Assembly (NCBI RefSeq): GCF_003258945.1
Contig: NZ_QLIX01000008.1
Span: 62,001-126,000 of the forward strand
Reading direction: 5' to 3'
DNA length: 64,000 bases
From: Roseicella frigidaeris
GTDB taxonomy: Bacteria; Pseudomonadota; Alphaproteobacteria; Acetobacterales; Acetobacteraceae
Positions 16,076 to 25,562 of this stretch are shown in pieces (the first letter of the stretch is position 1; the number at the start of each line of letters is the position of its first letter). A program made the translations under genes and the position numbers. The notes beneath the pieces were generated by a model. It saw nothing but the letters and a program-made list of their open reading frames with translations. It searched no databases and was not told the origin of the DNA.

Positions 16076-17668
16076 ATGGTCGGGTGGTTTCGCGCGGCGC
16101 TGTGCGGCGCCATCCTGGCATGCGGGTTGACGCCCGCCACGCCATGTCGGGCCCAGACCCTGACGATCGCGGTCGGGGCGCCGGTCACCTCCATCGATCC
16201 GCATTACCACCAGCTCTCGCCCAACACCGCCGTGGCGCAGATGATCTTCAGCGGCCTGACCGCGACGGACGGGCATGCCCGCCTCGTCCCGGAGCTGGCG
16301 GAGGGCTGGCGCCCGGTGGATGCGACGACCTGGGAGTTCAGGCTCCGTCCGGGCGTGCGCTTCCACAACGGCAGCGCCTTCACCGCCGAGGATGTCGCCT
16401 TCACCTTCCAGCGCGTGCCGAACGTGCCGAACTCGCCCTCCTCCTACGCCATCTACACCCGGCCGATCCGCGAGGTGCAGGTCGTCGACCCCCTGACCCT
16501 GCGGCTGACGACGGCATCGCCCTATCCGCTGATGCCGACCGACCTCGCCAGCGTCATGATCCTCGACGCCGAGACGCATGCGCAGGCGACGACGGAAGGC
16601 TTCAATGCCGGGCCGATGGCGATCGGCACCGGCCCCTTCCGCATGGCGAGCCACCGCAACGGCGACCGCATCGCCTTCGAGCGCAACGACGACTATTTCG
16701 GCGCGCGCCCGGCCTGGCAGCGCGTCACCTACCGCATGATCACCAACGACGCGGCGCGCACCGCGGCGCTGCTCGCCGGCGATGTCGAGGTCATCGACCA
16801 GGTGCCGACCAGCGACCTGGCGAAGCTGCGCGGCGATGCCCGCCTCGCGCTGTCGGAGATCACCGGCCTGCGCCTGATCTACCTCGCCCTCGACCATGCG
16901 CGGCGCGAGGCCACGCCCTTCGCCACCGATGGCGAGGGCAGGCCGCTGCCGCGCAACCCGCTGCAGGATCCGCGGGTGCGGCGCGCGCTGTCGATGGCGA
17001 TCGACCGCGGCGCCATCGTCGAGCGGGTGATGGAGGGCGCGGTGATCCCGGCCGGGCAATTCCTGCCCGAGGGCAGCTTCTCCCATGTGCCGGACCTGGC
17101 GCCGACCCCCTACGACCCCGAGGGCGCGAAGCGGCTGCTGGCCGAGGCCGGCTTCCCGCAGGGCTTCCGCCTCACCCTGCACGGGCCGAACGACCGCTAT
17201 CCGAACGACGCCCGCATCATCCAGGCGATCGGCCAGATGTGGACGCGGGCCGGGCTGCGCACCGCGGTCGAGGCGCAGCCCTGGACCAGCTTCGTCGCCC
17301 GGGCCGGGCGGCAGGAATTCTCGGTCTTCCTGCAGGGCTGGGGCAGCAGCTCCGGCGAGGGGTCCAACCCGCTCCGCAACCTGGTTGCGACGCCCGACCG
17401 CGAGAAGGGCTATGGCGCCTCCAACCGCGGCCGCTATTCGAACCCCGAGCTCGACCGGCTGCTCGCCGCGGCGATGCAGGAGCTCGACGACGCGAAGCGC
17501 GAGGCGCTGCTGCAGCAGGCGACGCGCCTGGCCTTCGAGGATGTCGGCATCCTGCCGCTGCACATCCAGAAGAACAGCTGGGCCATGCGCAAGGGCCTGG
17601 CGCATGACGCGCGGGCGGATGAGCTGACGCGGGCGCAGGACATCCGCCCGGCCGGTGCGGCGCGATGA
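16076..17668 (+). CDS. ABC transporter substrate-binding protein, peptide/nickel family (paralogue 2)
   Basis: 530 aa, first gene of a five-gene Dpp/Opp transporter operon. Signal peptide (FRAALCGAILACGLTPATP, cleavage after CRA-Q), then TSIDPHYHQLSPNT, WEFRLRPGVRFHNGSAFTAE with DVAFTFQ, IGTGPFRM and DPRVRRALSMAIDRGAI, all typical of solute-binding family 5. It is a paralogue of the gene at 14175-15773, with stretches nearly identical even at DNA level. Its stop overlaps the ATG of the first permease gene, so it is the dedicated receptor. Dipeptide, oligopeptide, glutathione or opine-type ligands are all possible. Confidence 0.94.
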   Translation: MVGWFRAALCGAILACGLTPATPCRAQTLTIAVGAPVTSIDPHYHQLSPNTAVAQMIFSGLTATDGHARLVPELAEGWRPVDATTWEFRLRPGVRFHNGSAFTAEDVAFTFQRVPNVPNSPSSYAIYTRPIREVQVVDPLTLRLTTASPYPLMPTDLASVMILDAETHAQATTEGFNAGPMAIGTGPFRMASHRNGDRIAFERNDDYFGARPAWQRVTYRMITNDAARTAALLAGDVEVIDQVPTSDLAKLRGDARLALSEITGLRLIYLALDHARREATPFATDGEGRPLPRNPLQDPRVRRALSMAIDRGAIVERVMEGAVIPAGQFLPEGSFSHVPDLAPTPYDPEGAKRLLAEAGFPQGFRLTLHGPNDRYPNDARIIQAIGQMWTRAGLRTAVEAQPWTSFVARAGRQEFSVFLQGWGSSSGEGSNPLRNLVATPDREKGYGASNRGRYSNPELDRLLAAAMQELDDAKREALLQQATRLAFEDVGILPLHIQKNSWAMRKGLAHDARADELTRAQDIRPAGAAR

Positions 17669-18639
17669 CGGTCTTCCTGCTGCGCCGGCTGCTGCAGGCC
17701 GCCGCGGTGGTGCTGGTCATGTCGCTGCTGGTCTTCCTCGGCGTCTATGCCATCGGCGATCCGGTCGAGATCCTGATCAGCCCCGAGGCCGACCAGATCG
17801 AGCGCGAGCGGGCGATCCGGGCGCTCGGCCTCGACCTGCCGCTCTGGCAGCAATACCTCGTCTTCCTCGGCCGGGCCCTGCAGGGCGATCTCGGCCGCAG
17901 CTTCGTCTTCAACGAGCCGGCGCTGCAGCTCATCCTGCAGCGCATGCCGGCGACGCTGGAACTGGCCGTCGGGGCGACGCTGGTCGCGCTGGTGATCGGC
18001 CTGCCGCTCGGCCTCTATGCCGGGCTCAGGCCGCACGCGCCGGTCGCCAAGGGCATCCTCGCCGGCAGCATCCTCGGCTTCTCGCTGCCCACCTTCTGGG
18101 TCGGGCTGATGCTCATCATGGTCTTCGCGGTGCAGCTCGGCTGGCTGCCGAGCACCGGGCGGGGCGAGACGGTGACCGTGCTCGGCATGCGCTGGAGCTT
18201 CCTGACGCGCGACGGGCTGGCGCATATGGTCATGCCGGCGCTCAACCTCAGCCTGTTCAAGACCAGCCTCGTCATCCGCCTCACCCGCGCCGGGGTGCGG
18301 GAGACGATGCTGATGGACTACGTGAAATTCGCCCGCGCCAAGGGGCTCTCGCCGGCCCGCATCACCTTCGTGCACGTCTTCAAGAACATCCTCATCCCGG
18401 TCGTGACGGTGGTGGGGCTGGAATTCGGCGGCACCATCGCCTTCTCGGTGGTGACCGAGAGCGTCTTCGCCTGGCCCGGCATGGGCAAGCTCATCATCGA
18501 CAGCATCAACGTGCTGGATCGGCCGGTGATGGTCGCCTACCTCATGATCATCGTGCTGATGTTCATCACCATCAACCTCGTGGTCGACATCACCTATTCG
18601 CTGCTCGATCCCCGGGTCCGGCTGGAGGGCAAGTCATGA
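17665..18639 (+). CDS. ABC transporter permease (DppB/OppB type)
   Basis: 324 aa, six predicted membrane helices starting with LLQAAAVVLVMSLLVFLGVY. The BPD transporter EAA loop is in YVKFARAKGLSPARITFVHV, the segment that docks onto the ATPases. ATGA overlaps at both ends (with the binding protein and with the second permease) show a tightly coupled operon. It forms one half of the inner-membrane channel. Confidence 0.94.
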   Translation: MTVFLLRRLLQAAAVVLVMSLLVFLGVYAIGDPVEILISPEADQIERERAIRALGLDLPLWQQYLVFLGRALQGDLGRSFVFNEPALQLILQRMPATLELAVGATLVALVIGLPLGLYAGLRPHAPVAKGILAGSILGFSLPTFWVGLMLIMVFAVQLGWLPSTGRGETVTVLGMRWSFLTRDGLAHMVMPALNLSLFKTSLVIRLTRAGVRETMLMDYVKFARAKGLSPARITFVHVFKNILIPVVTVVGLEFGGTIAFSVVTESVFAWPGMGKLIIDSINVLDRPVMVAYLMIIVLMFITINLVVDITYSLLDPRVRLEGKS

Positions 18640-19565
18640 GCAGCGCCACGGCCGGCACGCCGGCCACGAGCCCGCCGCAGGCCGCGGCGGTCGAGACGCC
18701 GTTCCGGCGCTTCGTCGCCGAGTTCGCCGAGAGCCGCCTCGCGCTCTTCGGCCTCGGCCTCTTCCTGCTCATCGCCGCCGCCGCCCTCCTCGCGCCCTGG
18801 ATCGCGCCGCAGGATCCCTACGACCTCGCCCAGCTCGACATCATGGATGGGCGGCTCGAGCCCGGCTCGCCGAGCGGCGACGGCCGCATGACCTATTGGC
18901 TCGGCACCGACGACCAGGGCCGGGACATGCTCTCGGGCATCCTCTACGGGCTGCGCATCTCGCTCGGCGTCGGCGCCGGCTCGGCGATCCTCGCCTGCCT
19001 CGTCGGCGCCTCGCTCGGCATGCTCGCCGCCTATGCTGGCGGCCGCACCGACGGCCTGATCATGCGGCTGGTCGACCTGCAGCTCTCCTTCCCCGCCATC
19101 CTCGCGGCGCTGATGATCCTCGCCTTCCTCGGCAAGGGCGTCCTCAACGTCGTCATCGCCCTCGTCGTCGTCGAATGGGCCTATTACGCCCGCACCGTCC
19201 GCGGCACCGCGCTGGTCGAGCGGCGGCGGGAGTACATCGAGGCGGCGCAATGCCTGGCGCTGCCGACGCGGCGCATCATCTTCCGCCACCTGCTGCCCAA
19301 CTGCCTGCCGCCGCTGATCGTCGTCGGCACCATGCAGGTGGCGCGCGCCATCGCGCTGGAGGCGACGCTCTCCTTCCTCGGCCTCGGCGTGCCGATCACC
19401 GAGCCCTCGCTCGGCCTGCTCATCGCCAATGGCTACGAGTACATGCTGAGCGGGAAATACTGGATCAGCTTCTATCCCGGCATCGCGCTGCTGGTGACCA
19501 TCGTCGCCATCAACCTCGTCGGCGACCAGCTCCGCGACGTGCTGAACCCGAGGCTGAAGAAGTGA
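18636..19565 (+). CDS. ABC transporter permease (DppC/OppC type)
   Basis: 309 aa from the ATG at 18636. An N-terminal cytoplasmic extension precedes the first helix (LALFGLGLFLLIAAAALLAP). LGTDDQGRDMLSGILYG is the signature of the DppC/OppC family. The EAA loop is YIEAAQCLALPTRRIIFRHL. It pairs with the DppB-type permease to form the channel. The stop overlaps the GTG of the first ATPase. Confidence 0.94.
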   Translation: MSSATAGTPATSPPQAAAVETPFRRFVAEFAESRLALFGLGLFLLIAAAALLAPWIAPQDPYDLAQLDIMDGRLEPGSPSGDGRMTYWLGTDDQGRDMLSGILYGLRISLGVGAGSAILACLVGASLGMLAAYAGGRTDGLIMRLVDLQLSFPAILAALMILAFLGKGVLNVVIALVVVEWAYYARTVRGTALVERRREYIEAAQCLALPTRRIIFRHLLPNCLPPLIVVGTMQVARAIALEATLSFLGLGVPITEPSLGLLIANGYEYMLSGKYWISFYPGIALLVTIVAINLVGDQLRDVLNPRLKK

Positions 19566-20542
19566 GCCCGCCGACCCTGCAGGTGCGGAACCTCAGGACG
19601 CATTTCTTCACCCGCGCCGGCGTGGTCCGGGCGGTGGACGACGTCTCCTTCACCGTCGGTCGCGGCCGGGTGCTGGGGCTGGTGGGGGAGAGCGGCTCGG
19701 GCAAGTCGGTCACCGGCTTCTCCATCCTCGGCCTGGTCGATCCGCCCGGCCGGATCGTCGGCGGCCAGGTGCTGTTCCAGGGCCAGGACCTCGCCACCCT
19801 GTCGGAGGAGGCGATGCGGCGGCTGCGCGGCAACCGCATCGCCATGATCTTCCAGGACCCGATGATGACGCTGAACCCGGTGCTCCGCATCGACACCCAG
19901 ATGATCGAGACGGTGCTGGCGCATGCGAAGGTCAGCCGGGAGGAGGCGCGGCAGCGGGCGCGGGACGCGCTCGGCCAGGTCGGCATCCCGAGCCCGGAGG
20001 AGCGGCTGCGCGCCTATCCGCACCAATTCTCGGGCGGCATGCGCCAGCGCGTCGCCATCGCCATCGCCCTGCTGCACAAGCCCGACCTGATCGTGGCGGA
20101 CGAGCCGACCACCGCCCTCGACGTGACGATCCAGGGGCAGATCCTGGCCGAGGCGCAGAAGCTCTGCGCCGAGAGCGGCACGGCGCTGATCTGGATCACC
20201 CATGATCTCTCGGTGGTCGCCGGCCTCGCCGACGACATCGCGGTGATGTATGCCGGCAAGGTGGTGGAGCAGGGGCCGGTCGCCGAGGTGCTGGACGCGC
20301 CGCTGCACCCCTACACGGTCGGGCTGATCGGCAGCGTCCCCAGCCGCAACCGCCGCGGCGAGCCGCTGCGGCAGATCCCCGGCATGACGCCCTCGCTGCT
20401 GAACCTGCCCGCGGGCTGCGCCTTCCGCGCCCGCTGCCCGCGCGCCGAGGCGCGCTGCGCCGAGCCGCCGCCCTTCGCCGAGTACCGGCCCGGCCGCTTC
20501 GCCCGCTGCATCCATCCGCATGGGGAGGCGATCGCGGCATGA
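19562..20542 (+). CDS. ABC transporter ATP-binding protein (DppD/OppD type)
   Basis: 326 aa from a GTG at 19562 that overlaps the preceding TGA (GTGA). Walker [16 protein letters not shown]-loop [15 protein letters not shown] signature [10 protein letters not shown], Walker [14 protein letters not shown] and the H-loop ITHDLSVV are all intact. The C terminus has the OppD/F-type extension ([13 protein letters not shown] and a Cys-rich tail [14 protein letters not shown] with spaced cysteines, which in related proteins can hold an iron-sulfur cluster). Confidence 0.94.
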   Translation: MSPPTLQVRNLRTHFFTRAGVVRAVDDVSFTVGRGRVLGLVGESGSGKSVTGFSILGLVDPPGRIVGGQVLFQGQDLATLSEEAMRRLRGNRIAMIFQDPMMTLNPVLRIDTQMIETVLAHAKVSREEARQRARDALGQVGIPSPEERLRAYPHQFSGGMRQRVAIAIALLHKPDLIVADEPTTALDVTIQGQILAEAQKLCAESGTALIWITHDLSVVAGLADDIAVMYAGKVVEQGPVAEVLDAPLHPYTVGLIGSVPSRNRRGEPLRQIPGMTPSLLNLPAGCAFRARCPRAEARCAEPPPFAEYRPGRFARCIHPHGEAIAA

Positions 20543-21579
20543 GCGAGGCCGTCGCGCCGCCCCGTCCCGCCGCGCAGGTGGCGCCGCCGATCATCGAGCT
20601 GCGCGGCGTCTCCCGGCGCTTCGCCAGCAGCCTCGATTTCGCCGGCAGGCTGGCCAGGCGGCTCGGCCTCAGGGTGCGGGAGGAGGTCGTCCATGCGGTG
20701 GACGGCGTCGATCTCCGCATCCACAAGGGCGAGGTGGTGGGGCTGGTCGGCGAGAGCGGCTGCGGCAAGTCGACCCTCGGCCGCATGGCCGCCGGCATCC
20801 TGCCGCCGAGCGCGGGCAGCGTGCACTGGCATGGCCGCGACCTCGGCAGCCTCTCGGGGCGGGAGGCGCGACAGGCCAAGCTGCGCACGCAGATGATCTT
20901 CCAGGACCCCTATGCCTCGCTGAACCCGCGGCTGAAGGTGGCCGAGATCGTCGGCGAGGCGCCGCATTACCACGGGCTGGTCGGGCGCGCCGGGCTCGAG
21001 GCCTATGTCGACGAGCAGCTCCGCCGCGCCGGCCTCGACCCGGCGCTGAAGCGGCGCTACCCGCACCAGTTCTCCGGCGGCCAGCGCCAGCGCATCGGCA
21101 TCGCCCGGGCGCTCGCCGTGCAGCCGGACTTCCTGATCTGCGACGAGGCGGTGGCGGCGCTCGACGTCTCGATCCAGGCGCAGATCCTCAACCTCTTCAT
21201 GAAGCTCCGGCGCGAGCTCGACCTGACCTACCTGTTCATCAGCCACGATCTCGGCGTGGTCGAGCATCTCTCCGACCGGGTGGTGATCATGTATCTCGGC
21301 CGGGTGGTCGAGGAGGCGCCGACCGAGGCGGTCTTCCGCCGGCCCAACCACCCCTATACCCGCGCCCTGCTGGCCGAGGTGCCGCGGATCGAGGCCCGCA
21401 AGCGCGCCTTCTCCGGCGTCAAGGGCGAGATTCCCTCGCCGCTGACCCCGCCGCCCGGTTGCCATTTCCATCCGCGCTGCCCGCATGCCTTCGCGCGCTG
21501 CCAGGTGGAACGGCCGGCCCTGCAGGAGGTGGCGCCCGGCCACCGCGCCGCCTGCCATCTCAATGACGGCCCGGGATAG
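20539..21579 (+). CDS. ABC transporter ATP-binding protein (DppF/OppF type)
   Basis: 346 aa. Walker A GLVGESGCGKSTLG, Q-loop MIFQDPYASLNP, signature QFSGGQRQRI, Walker B FLICDEAVAALD and H-loop ISHDLGVV are intact, and the OppF-type C-terminal motif RPNHPYTRALLAEVP and CHFHPRCPHAFARC are present. It makes the ATPase heterodimer with the preceding gene; ATGA overlap. With this gene the transporter is complete. Confidence 0.94.
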   Translation: MSEAVAPPRPAAQVAPPIIELRGVSRRFASSLDFAGRLARRLGLRVREEVVHAVDGVDLRIHKGEVVGLVGESGCGKSTLGRMAAGILPPSAGSVHWHGRDLGSLSGREARQAKLRTQMIFQDPYASLNPRLKVAEIVGEAPHYHGLVGRAGLEAYVDEQLRRAGLDPALKRRYPHQFSGGQRQRIGIARALAVQPDFLICDEAVAALDVSIQAQILNLFMKLRRELDLTYLFISHDLGVVEHLSDRVVIMYLGRVVEEAPTEAVFRRPNHPYTRALLAEVPRIEARKRAFSGVKGEIPSPLTPPPGCHFHPRCPHAFARCQVERPALQEVAPGHRAACHLNDGPG

Positions 21580-21583
21580 CCGC

Positions 21584-21712
21584 ATGACCCGCCTCCTCGC
21601 CTGCCTCCTGCTGCTCGCACTCGCCGCCTGCGCCGCGGGAGAGGGGCCGAGCGGGCCCTATGTCGGCGGCGGCCTCGGCGGCAACCTCCGCAGCCCGGCG
21701 CGGGACCGCTAG
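21584..21712 (+). CDS. Small lipoprotein
   Basis: 42 aa: LLACLLLLALAAC is a lipoprotein signal peptide with lipobox L-A-A-C, then only about 26 mature residues rich in Gly (GPYVGGGLGGNLRSPARDR). It begins 5 bp after the transporter operon on the same strand and may be its last gene. The glycine-rich mature part suggests an envelope-associated tail rather than an enzyme. Family not recognised; it could also be a fortuitous frame, but the lipobox is convincing. Confidence 0.6.
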   Translation: MTRLLACLLLLALAACAAGEGPSGPYVGGGLGGNLRSPARDR

Positions 21713-21748
21713 GCTCCGGCGGTCCGTTCCGCCGCCTCGCCCATCGGC

Positions 21749-22963
21749 CTATCGGGCCCGGGCCGCCAGGGCGAAGGCGGCGGCGGCCAGCAGCGCCAGC
21801 CCGGCCAGCAGCCAGGGCACCGGCGCATAGCCGCCCGCCCCCTCCCAGAGCAGGGCGATCAGCAGCGGCGCCGCGGTGCGCGGCGGCATGGTGGCGAGGC
21901 TGAGCGCCCCGGTGATGGCGCCATAGCCCTCTCGCCCGAGGATCTCCGCCACCCCCGCCGCCCGCACGATGGTCATCAGCCCATCGGCCACCGCCCAGGC
22001 CAGGGCATAGAGGGTCAGCCAGGCCAGGTCCGGCGGAGCGAGCGCCAGGACGAGCATGCCGAGCGGCGCGAGCAGCGTCGCCAGCAGGCCGACGCCGCGC
22101 ATCGTCACCCGCCGGCCGAGGCCGAACAGCGCCAGCCGGGCCGCTACCTGGAAGGGGCCGTGCAGCGCGACGACGAGCAGCACGCTCGCCTCCGGCAGGC
22201 CGCGCTCGCGCAGCAGCGGGATGGCATGCGCGCCGAGGGCGGTGCTGATGAAGGCATGCGCGGCGAAGCAGGCGGCCAGGCCCAGGAAGGCCGGCTGCCG
22301 GATCGCCGGGCCCAGCCGGAAGGCCGGGGGCGGGCGCGCGGCATCGCGCGGCGGCGGCGAAGGCAACAGCCAGAGCGCCAGGAGGCCGGGGAGGAGCTGC
22401 AGCGCCGCCAGGGCGAGCAGCGCGCCGCGCCAGCCGAGCGCCGCGATCAGCGCCGCGCCGAGCGGGACGAAGACCGTGGCGGTGAAGCCGGTGATGAAGG
22501 TGATGCCGGCGATGCAGCGGTTGGGGTCGCGCGCCGCCCCGACCGCCACCGCCATGGCCGGGCCCCAGAGCGCCATGGCATGGGCGAGGCCCATCGTCGT
22601 CCAGAGCAGCCAGTAGAGCGGCAGGCTGTCCGTGACCGCCCAGAGGGCGAGCAGCGCCGCGCCGAGCCAGGCGCCGAACGCGAGCAGCCCACGGCCGCCA
22701 TGGCGGTCGACATGCCGGCCGACCGGGATGGCGGCGATGCCCGAGACCAGCAGGGCCAGCGTCAGCCCGGCATTGATCGCGGCCCGGGACCAGCCGAGCT
22801 CGGCCTCCATCGGCGCGCCGAAGAGGGGGAAGACGGAGAACAGCGTCCCCCAGCCGATCATCTGGCCGCTGGCGATGCCGAGGACGAGGCGCAGGTCCCC
22901 GTCGGGCTTCGCGGCGTCCGGCCGGGTGCCGGGGGAGGCGGTGCGGGCGGGCGGCATGGTCAT
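21749..22963 (-). CDS. MFS transporter
   Basis: 404 aa with about 12 hydrophobic segments (GIASGQMIGWGTLFSVFPLF, LLAFGAWLGAALLALWAV, FITGFTATVFVPLGAALIAA and so on). The cytoplasmic loop VGRHVDRHGGRGLL between helices 2 and 3 follows the MFS signature G-x-x-x-D-R-x-G-R-R. The substrate cannot be told. Converges with the transporter operon, 36 bp from the small lipoprotein gene. Upstream is a 322-bp gap that contains an R1 repeat. Confidence 0.85.
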   Translation of the reverse strand: MTMPPARTASPGTRPDAAKPDGDLRLVLGIASGQMIGWGTLFSVFPLFGAPMEAELGWSRAAINAGLTLALLVSGIAAIPVGRHVDRHGGRGLLAFGAWLGAALLALWAVTDSLPLYWLLWTTMGLAHAMALWGPAMAVAVGAARDPNRCIAGITFITGFTATVFVPLGAALIAALGWRGALLALAALQLLPGLLALWLLPSPPPRDAARPPPAFRLGPAIRQPAFLGLAACFAAHAFISTALGAHAIPLLRERGLPEASVLLVVALHGPFQVAARLALFGLGRRVTMRGVGLLATLLAPLGMLVLALAPPDLAWLTLYALAWAVADGLMTIVRAAGVAEILGREGYGAITGALSLATMPPRTAAPLLIALLWEGAGGYAPVPWLLAGLALLAAAAFALAARAR

Positions 22964-23117
22964 CGGGCTGGCGGCGGCTCTGCCTCGGTGGGCCGCGTGC
23001 GGTTGGGCCCGGGGCGCCTCCCGTTCGTAGCGGCGCAGGGGCCAGGCGCCAATCGGTCGCGTCCGCGGAGGTCGCGCCCGATGCCGCCCGCAGCCGCGAA
23101 CGCGCCGGCTGGGGCGA

Positions 23118-23289
23118 TCACACCAACGGCCGTTGCGGGTGGCCCATCAACGGTCCCTCAGGCGCTTGGTGCAAACCGCCGGTTTGCTTGGCTGCGCCGC
23201 GTCGCGCCGACAGGCACGCCGAACGGCGCGACCGGCGGCGCCCATCCGGGCGCTCGGCATGAAGGAAGCATTCATGCCGTTGGCATCAG
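23118..23289. repeat. R1 repeat, full copy B (172 bp)
   Basis: Left end TCACACCAACGGCCGTTG, right end CATGCCGTTGGCATCAG. The interior GGTTTGCTTGGC, GGCGCCCATCCGGGCGCTCGGC and ATGAAGGAAGC matches copy A in the same orientation. As in copy A, the right end supplies the TGA stop of the adjacent minus-strand gene, here nadK (TCA at 23286-23288). The rest of the 322-bp gap before the MFS gene (22964-23117) shows nothing recognisable. Confidence 0.8.
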
Positions 23290-24110
23290 ACGGTGAACTG
23301 CTCCGCGATGATCCGCTCGCTCAGCCCGTGATCGGGATCGAAGAGCAGGGTGAGGGCGATGCTGCGATCCTCCCGCACCTCGACGCGGCGGACATCGCGC
23401 ACCTCGGTATAGTCGGCGACGGCGGCGACCGGGCGCTTCTCCGCCTCCAGGATCTCGAACACCACCGCCGCCTCCCCGGGCAGCAGGGCGCCGCGCCAGC
23501 GCCGCGGCCGGAAGGCGGAGATCGGCGTCAGCGGCATCAGGTTGGCGCCGAGCGGCACGATCGGCCCATGCGCCGAGAGGTTGTAGGCGGTGCTGCCGGC
23601 CGGCGTCGCCACCAGCACGCCGTCGCAGATCAGCTCGGGCAGCCGCACCTTGCCATCGACCAGGATGCGCACCTTGGCCGCCTGGCGGGTCTCGCGCAGC
23701 AGCGAGACCTCGTTGATCGCCAGCGCCTCGGCGATGCCGCCGATCTCGGTGGCGGCGCGCATGCGAAGCGGGTGCAGCACGGCGGCCTGCGCCTCGGCCA
23801 GCCGCTCCTCCAGCCGCTCCTCGCGGTACTCGTTCATCAGGAAGCCGACGCTGCCGCAATTCATCCCGTAGACCGGGATGTTGTGGCCGAGCCAGCGATG
23901 CTGCGTCTCCAGCATGCCGCCATCGCCGCCGAGCGCGACGATCGCCGCCGCCTGCTCCGGCGGCACCTCGCCGTAGCGGGCGACGAGGCGGTCCCGGGCG
24001 GCGCGCGCCGCCTCGGTCGCGGCGGCGTGGAAGGCGATGCGGCCGCGGACATCCTCGGCCCGCAGGGCGACCGGCTGCGGAAAGGGGAGGGGGACCGGGA
24101 CGTCGCTCAC
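23286..24110 (-). CDS. nadK: NAD kinase
   Basis: 274 aa from a GTG at 24110. It phosphorylates NAD to NADP. The GGDG catalytic loop is in [12 protein letters not shown], followed by [14 protein letters not shown] (NxGxxGF-type) and the second NAD-binding motif [20 protein letters not shown]. The frame is open upstream, but it would overlap the nitrilase gene; the GTG leaves 7 bp. The last residues (EQFTV) and the stop lie at the junction with an R1 repeat. Confidence 0.93.
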   Translation of the reverse strand: MSDVPVPLPFPQPVALRAEDVRGRIAFHAAATEAARAARDRLVARYGEVPPEQAAAIVALGGDGGMLETQHRWLGHNIPVYGMNCGSVGFLMNEYREERLEERLAEAQAAVLHPLRMRAATEIGGIAEALAINEVSLLRETRQAAKVRILVDGKVRLPELICDGVLVATPAGSTAYNLSAHGPIVPLGANLMPLTPISAFRPRRWRGALLPGEAAVVFEILEAEKRPVAAVADYTEVRDVRRVEVREDRSIALTLLFDPDHGLSERIIAEQFTV

Positions 24111-24117
24111 GCCAGGC

Positions 24118-25014
24118 TCACGGGGCGTCCGGCCGCGTGGCGGCATCGAAGTCCGCGCGCCTGGCGGCATCGAAGTCCAGGCGCCTCGCGGCGCGATGCT
24201 CCAGGACCGGCATGTCGCGGCGGACCCGGGCGGTGAGGGCGGGATCGATCCGCGCCGTCGCCCAGCCGATGCCGTCGGAGGCCCTGGCGACCACATGCCC
24301 CCAGGGATCGGCCACCAGGGAATGGCCGTAGACCGAGCGCGCGGCGCCCCGCTCCTCATACTGGCCGGTGGAGGCGGCGGCGAGGATCCAGCACTGGCTC
24401 TCGATCGCCCGCGCCCGCATCAGGACCTCCCAATGGTCCTTGCCGGTCTGCAGGGTGAAATTGGAGGGGACGAAGATGGCCTCGGCGCCGAGCCGGCGCA
24501 GCGCCAGGTACGCCTCGGCGAAGCGGATGTCGTAGCAGATGGTGCAGCCGAAGGTGATGCCGCCGGCCGCGAAGGTCACCAGCCGGTCGCCGGCGCCGTA
24601 GAGGGCGCTCTCGCGGTAGCCGGTGCCGTCCGGCCCGGTGATGTCGAAGAGGTGGATCTTGCGGTAGCGCGCGATCTCCTGGCCCGCCGGGTCGAAGACC
24701 ACGGTGGTGTTGAACAGCTTCTCGCCGCCATCCTCGATCATCGAGCCGCCATGAACATGGATGCCGTGCCGGCGGGCGAGGCCGCGGAGCAGCTCGTAGG
24801 CCGGGCCGCCCGGCTCGCCGGACCCCTCGGGCGGCAGGATCTCGGCCGCGGCCCGGCGGCTGTCCCGGCCGCCGCCGAGATTGGTCCAGGTCTCAGGCAG
24901 GGTGACGAGGCCCGGCCGGTCGGCCTCCACCGCCGCCGTGACCAGCCGATGCGCCTGGTCGAGATTGGCGGCCTTGTCGCTGCCCTGGTTCATCTGGATG
25001 ACGCTGACGCGCAT
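24118..25014 (-). CDS. Carbon-nitrogen hydrolase (nitrilase superfamily, Nit-type)
   Basis: 298 aa. The Glu-Lys-Cys catalytic triad is visible: LVTLPETW (Glu), YRKIHLFDI (Lys) and [15 protein letters not shown] (Cys). Sequence around these, and [13 protein letters not shown], fits the Nit1/Nit2 group that hydrolyses deaminated glutathione or omega-amides, a metabolite-repair role. The C terminus carries two tandem eight-residue units ([16 protein letters not shown]) from a 24-bp DNA duplication at 24138-24178; they extend beyond the fold and are probably neutral. It is 7 bp upstream of nadK, so the two are co-transcribed. Confidence 0.9.
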   Translation of the reverse strand: MRVSVIQMNQGSDKAANLDQAHRLVTAAVEADRPGLVTLPETWTNLGGGRDSRRAAAEILPPEGSGEPGGPAYELLRGLARRHGIHVHGGSMIEDGGEKLFNTTVVFDPAGQEIARYRKIHLFDITGPDGTGYRESALYGAGDRLVTFAAGGITFGCTICYDIRFAEAYLALRRLGAEAIFVPSNFTLQTGKDHWEVLMRARAIESQCWILAAASTGQYEERGAARSVYGHSLVADPWGHVVARASDGIGWATARIDPALTARVRRDMPVLEHRAARRLDFDAARRADFDAATRPDAP

Positions 25015-25124
25015 GCGAGCCCCTCCGCCGGTGCCGCATCAAGCCCCGGCGGCCGCGCCGCGGCAAGCCGTGCCAGGGCGCCAGGCTCCCAGCGGTGCCG
25101 CCGCCGGCGGCCCCGGGCGATGCC

Positions 25125-25514
25125 TCAGCGCCGCCGGTCGCCCGGCCAGTCCAGCCGCGGCTCGGCCCGGCCGCCGCGCGCGGGGTCCGGCCAGGCGGCG
25201 GGCGGCGGCACCGGCGGCGTCACCCGCGGCGGCTCCTCCTCGACCCGGTTCCGCCGCGGCAGCTCCACCCAGTCATCGGTCACGGCGTGGCGCGGCGCCC
25301 CGGAAAGCTGCAGGGAGAGGCTGCGGATCTCGGCCTGGATCTCGTCGAGCTGCGCCTCGAGCGAGTCCAGCCGGCCCTTCAGGCCGAAGACGCTGAAGGG
25401 CATGAGGAGATAGGCGAGGCCGGCGAGCAGCAGCAGGAGCAGGGCGAGCAGCCCGGTCCAGCCTGGCAGGCCGGGAATGGCGAGCCGCGACGCGAGTTCC
25501 TGCAGCAGGGCCAT
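25125..25514 (-). CDS. Small membrane-anchored coiled-coil protein, unknown
   Basis: 129 aa. One membrane segment (GWTGLLALLLLLLAGLAYLL, about residues 18-40) is followed by a short coiled coil (LKGRLDSLEAQLDEIQAEIR) and a Pro/Arg-rich tail. The layout resembles small inner-membrane scaffold or cell-division-type proteins, but no family is recognised. Between moaA and the nitrilase on the same strand; the gaps (48 and 110 bp) allow co-transcription with moaA. Confidence 0.65.
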   Translation of the reverse strand: MALLQELASRLAIPGLPGWTGLLALLLLLLAGLAYLLMPFSVFGLKGRLDSLEAQLDEIQAEIRSLSLQLSGAPRHAVTDDWVELPRRNRVEEEPPRVTPPVPPPAAWPDPARGGRAEPRLDWPGDRRR

Positions 25515-25562
25515 GGGCGTTGCACCTCGGCATGGGGCGCCGGGGTTGCCGCCCCGGCAGGA

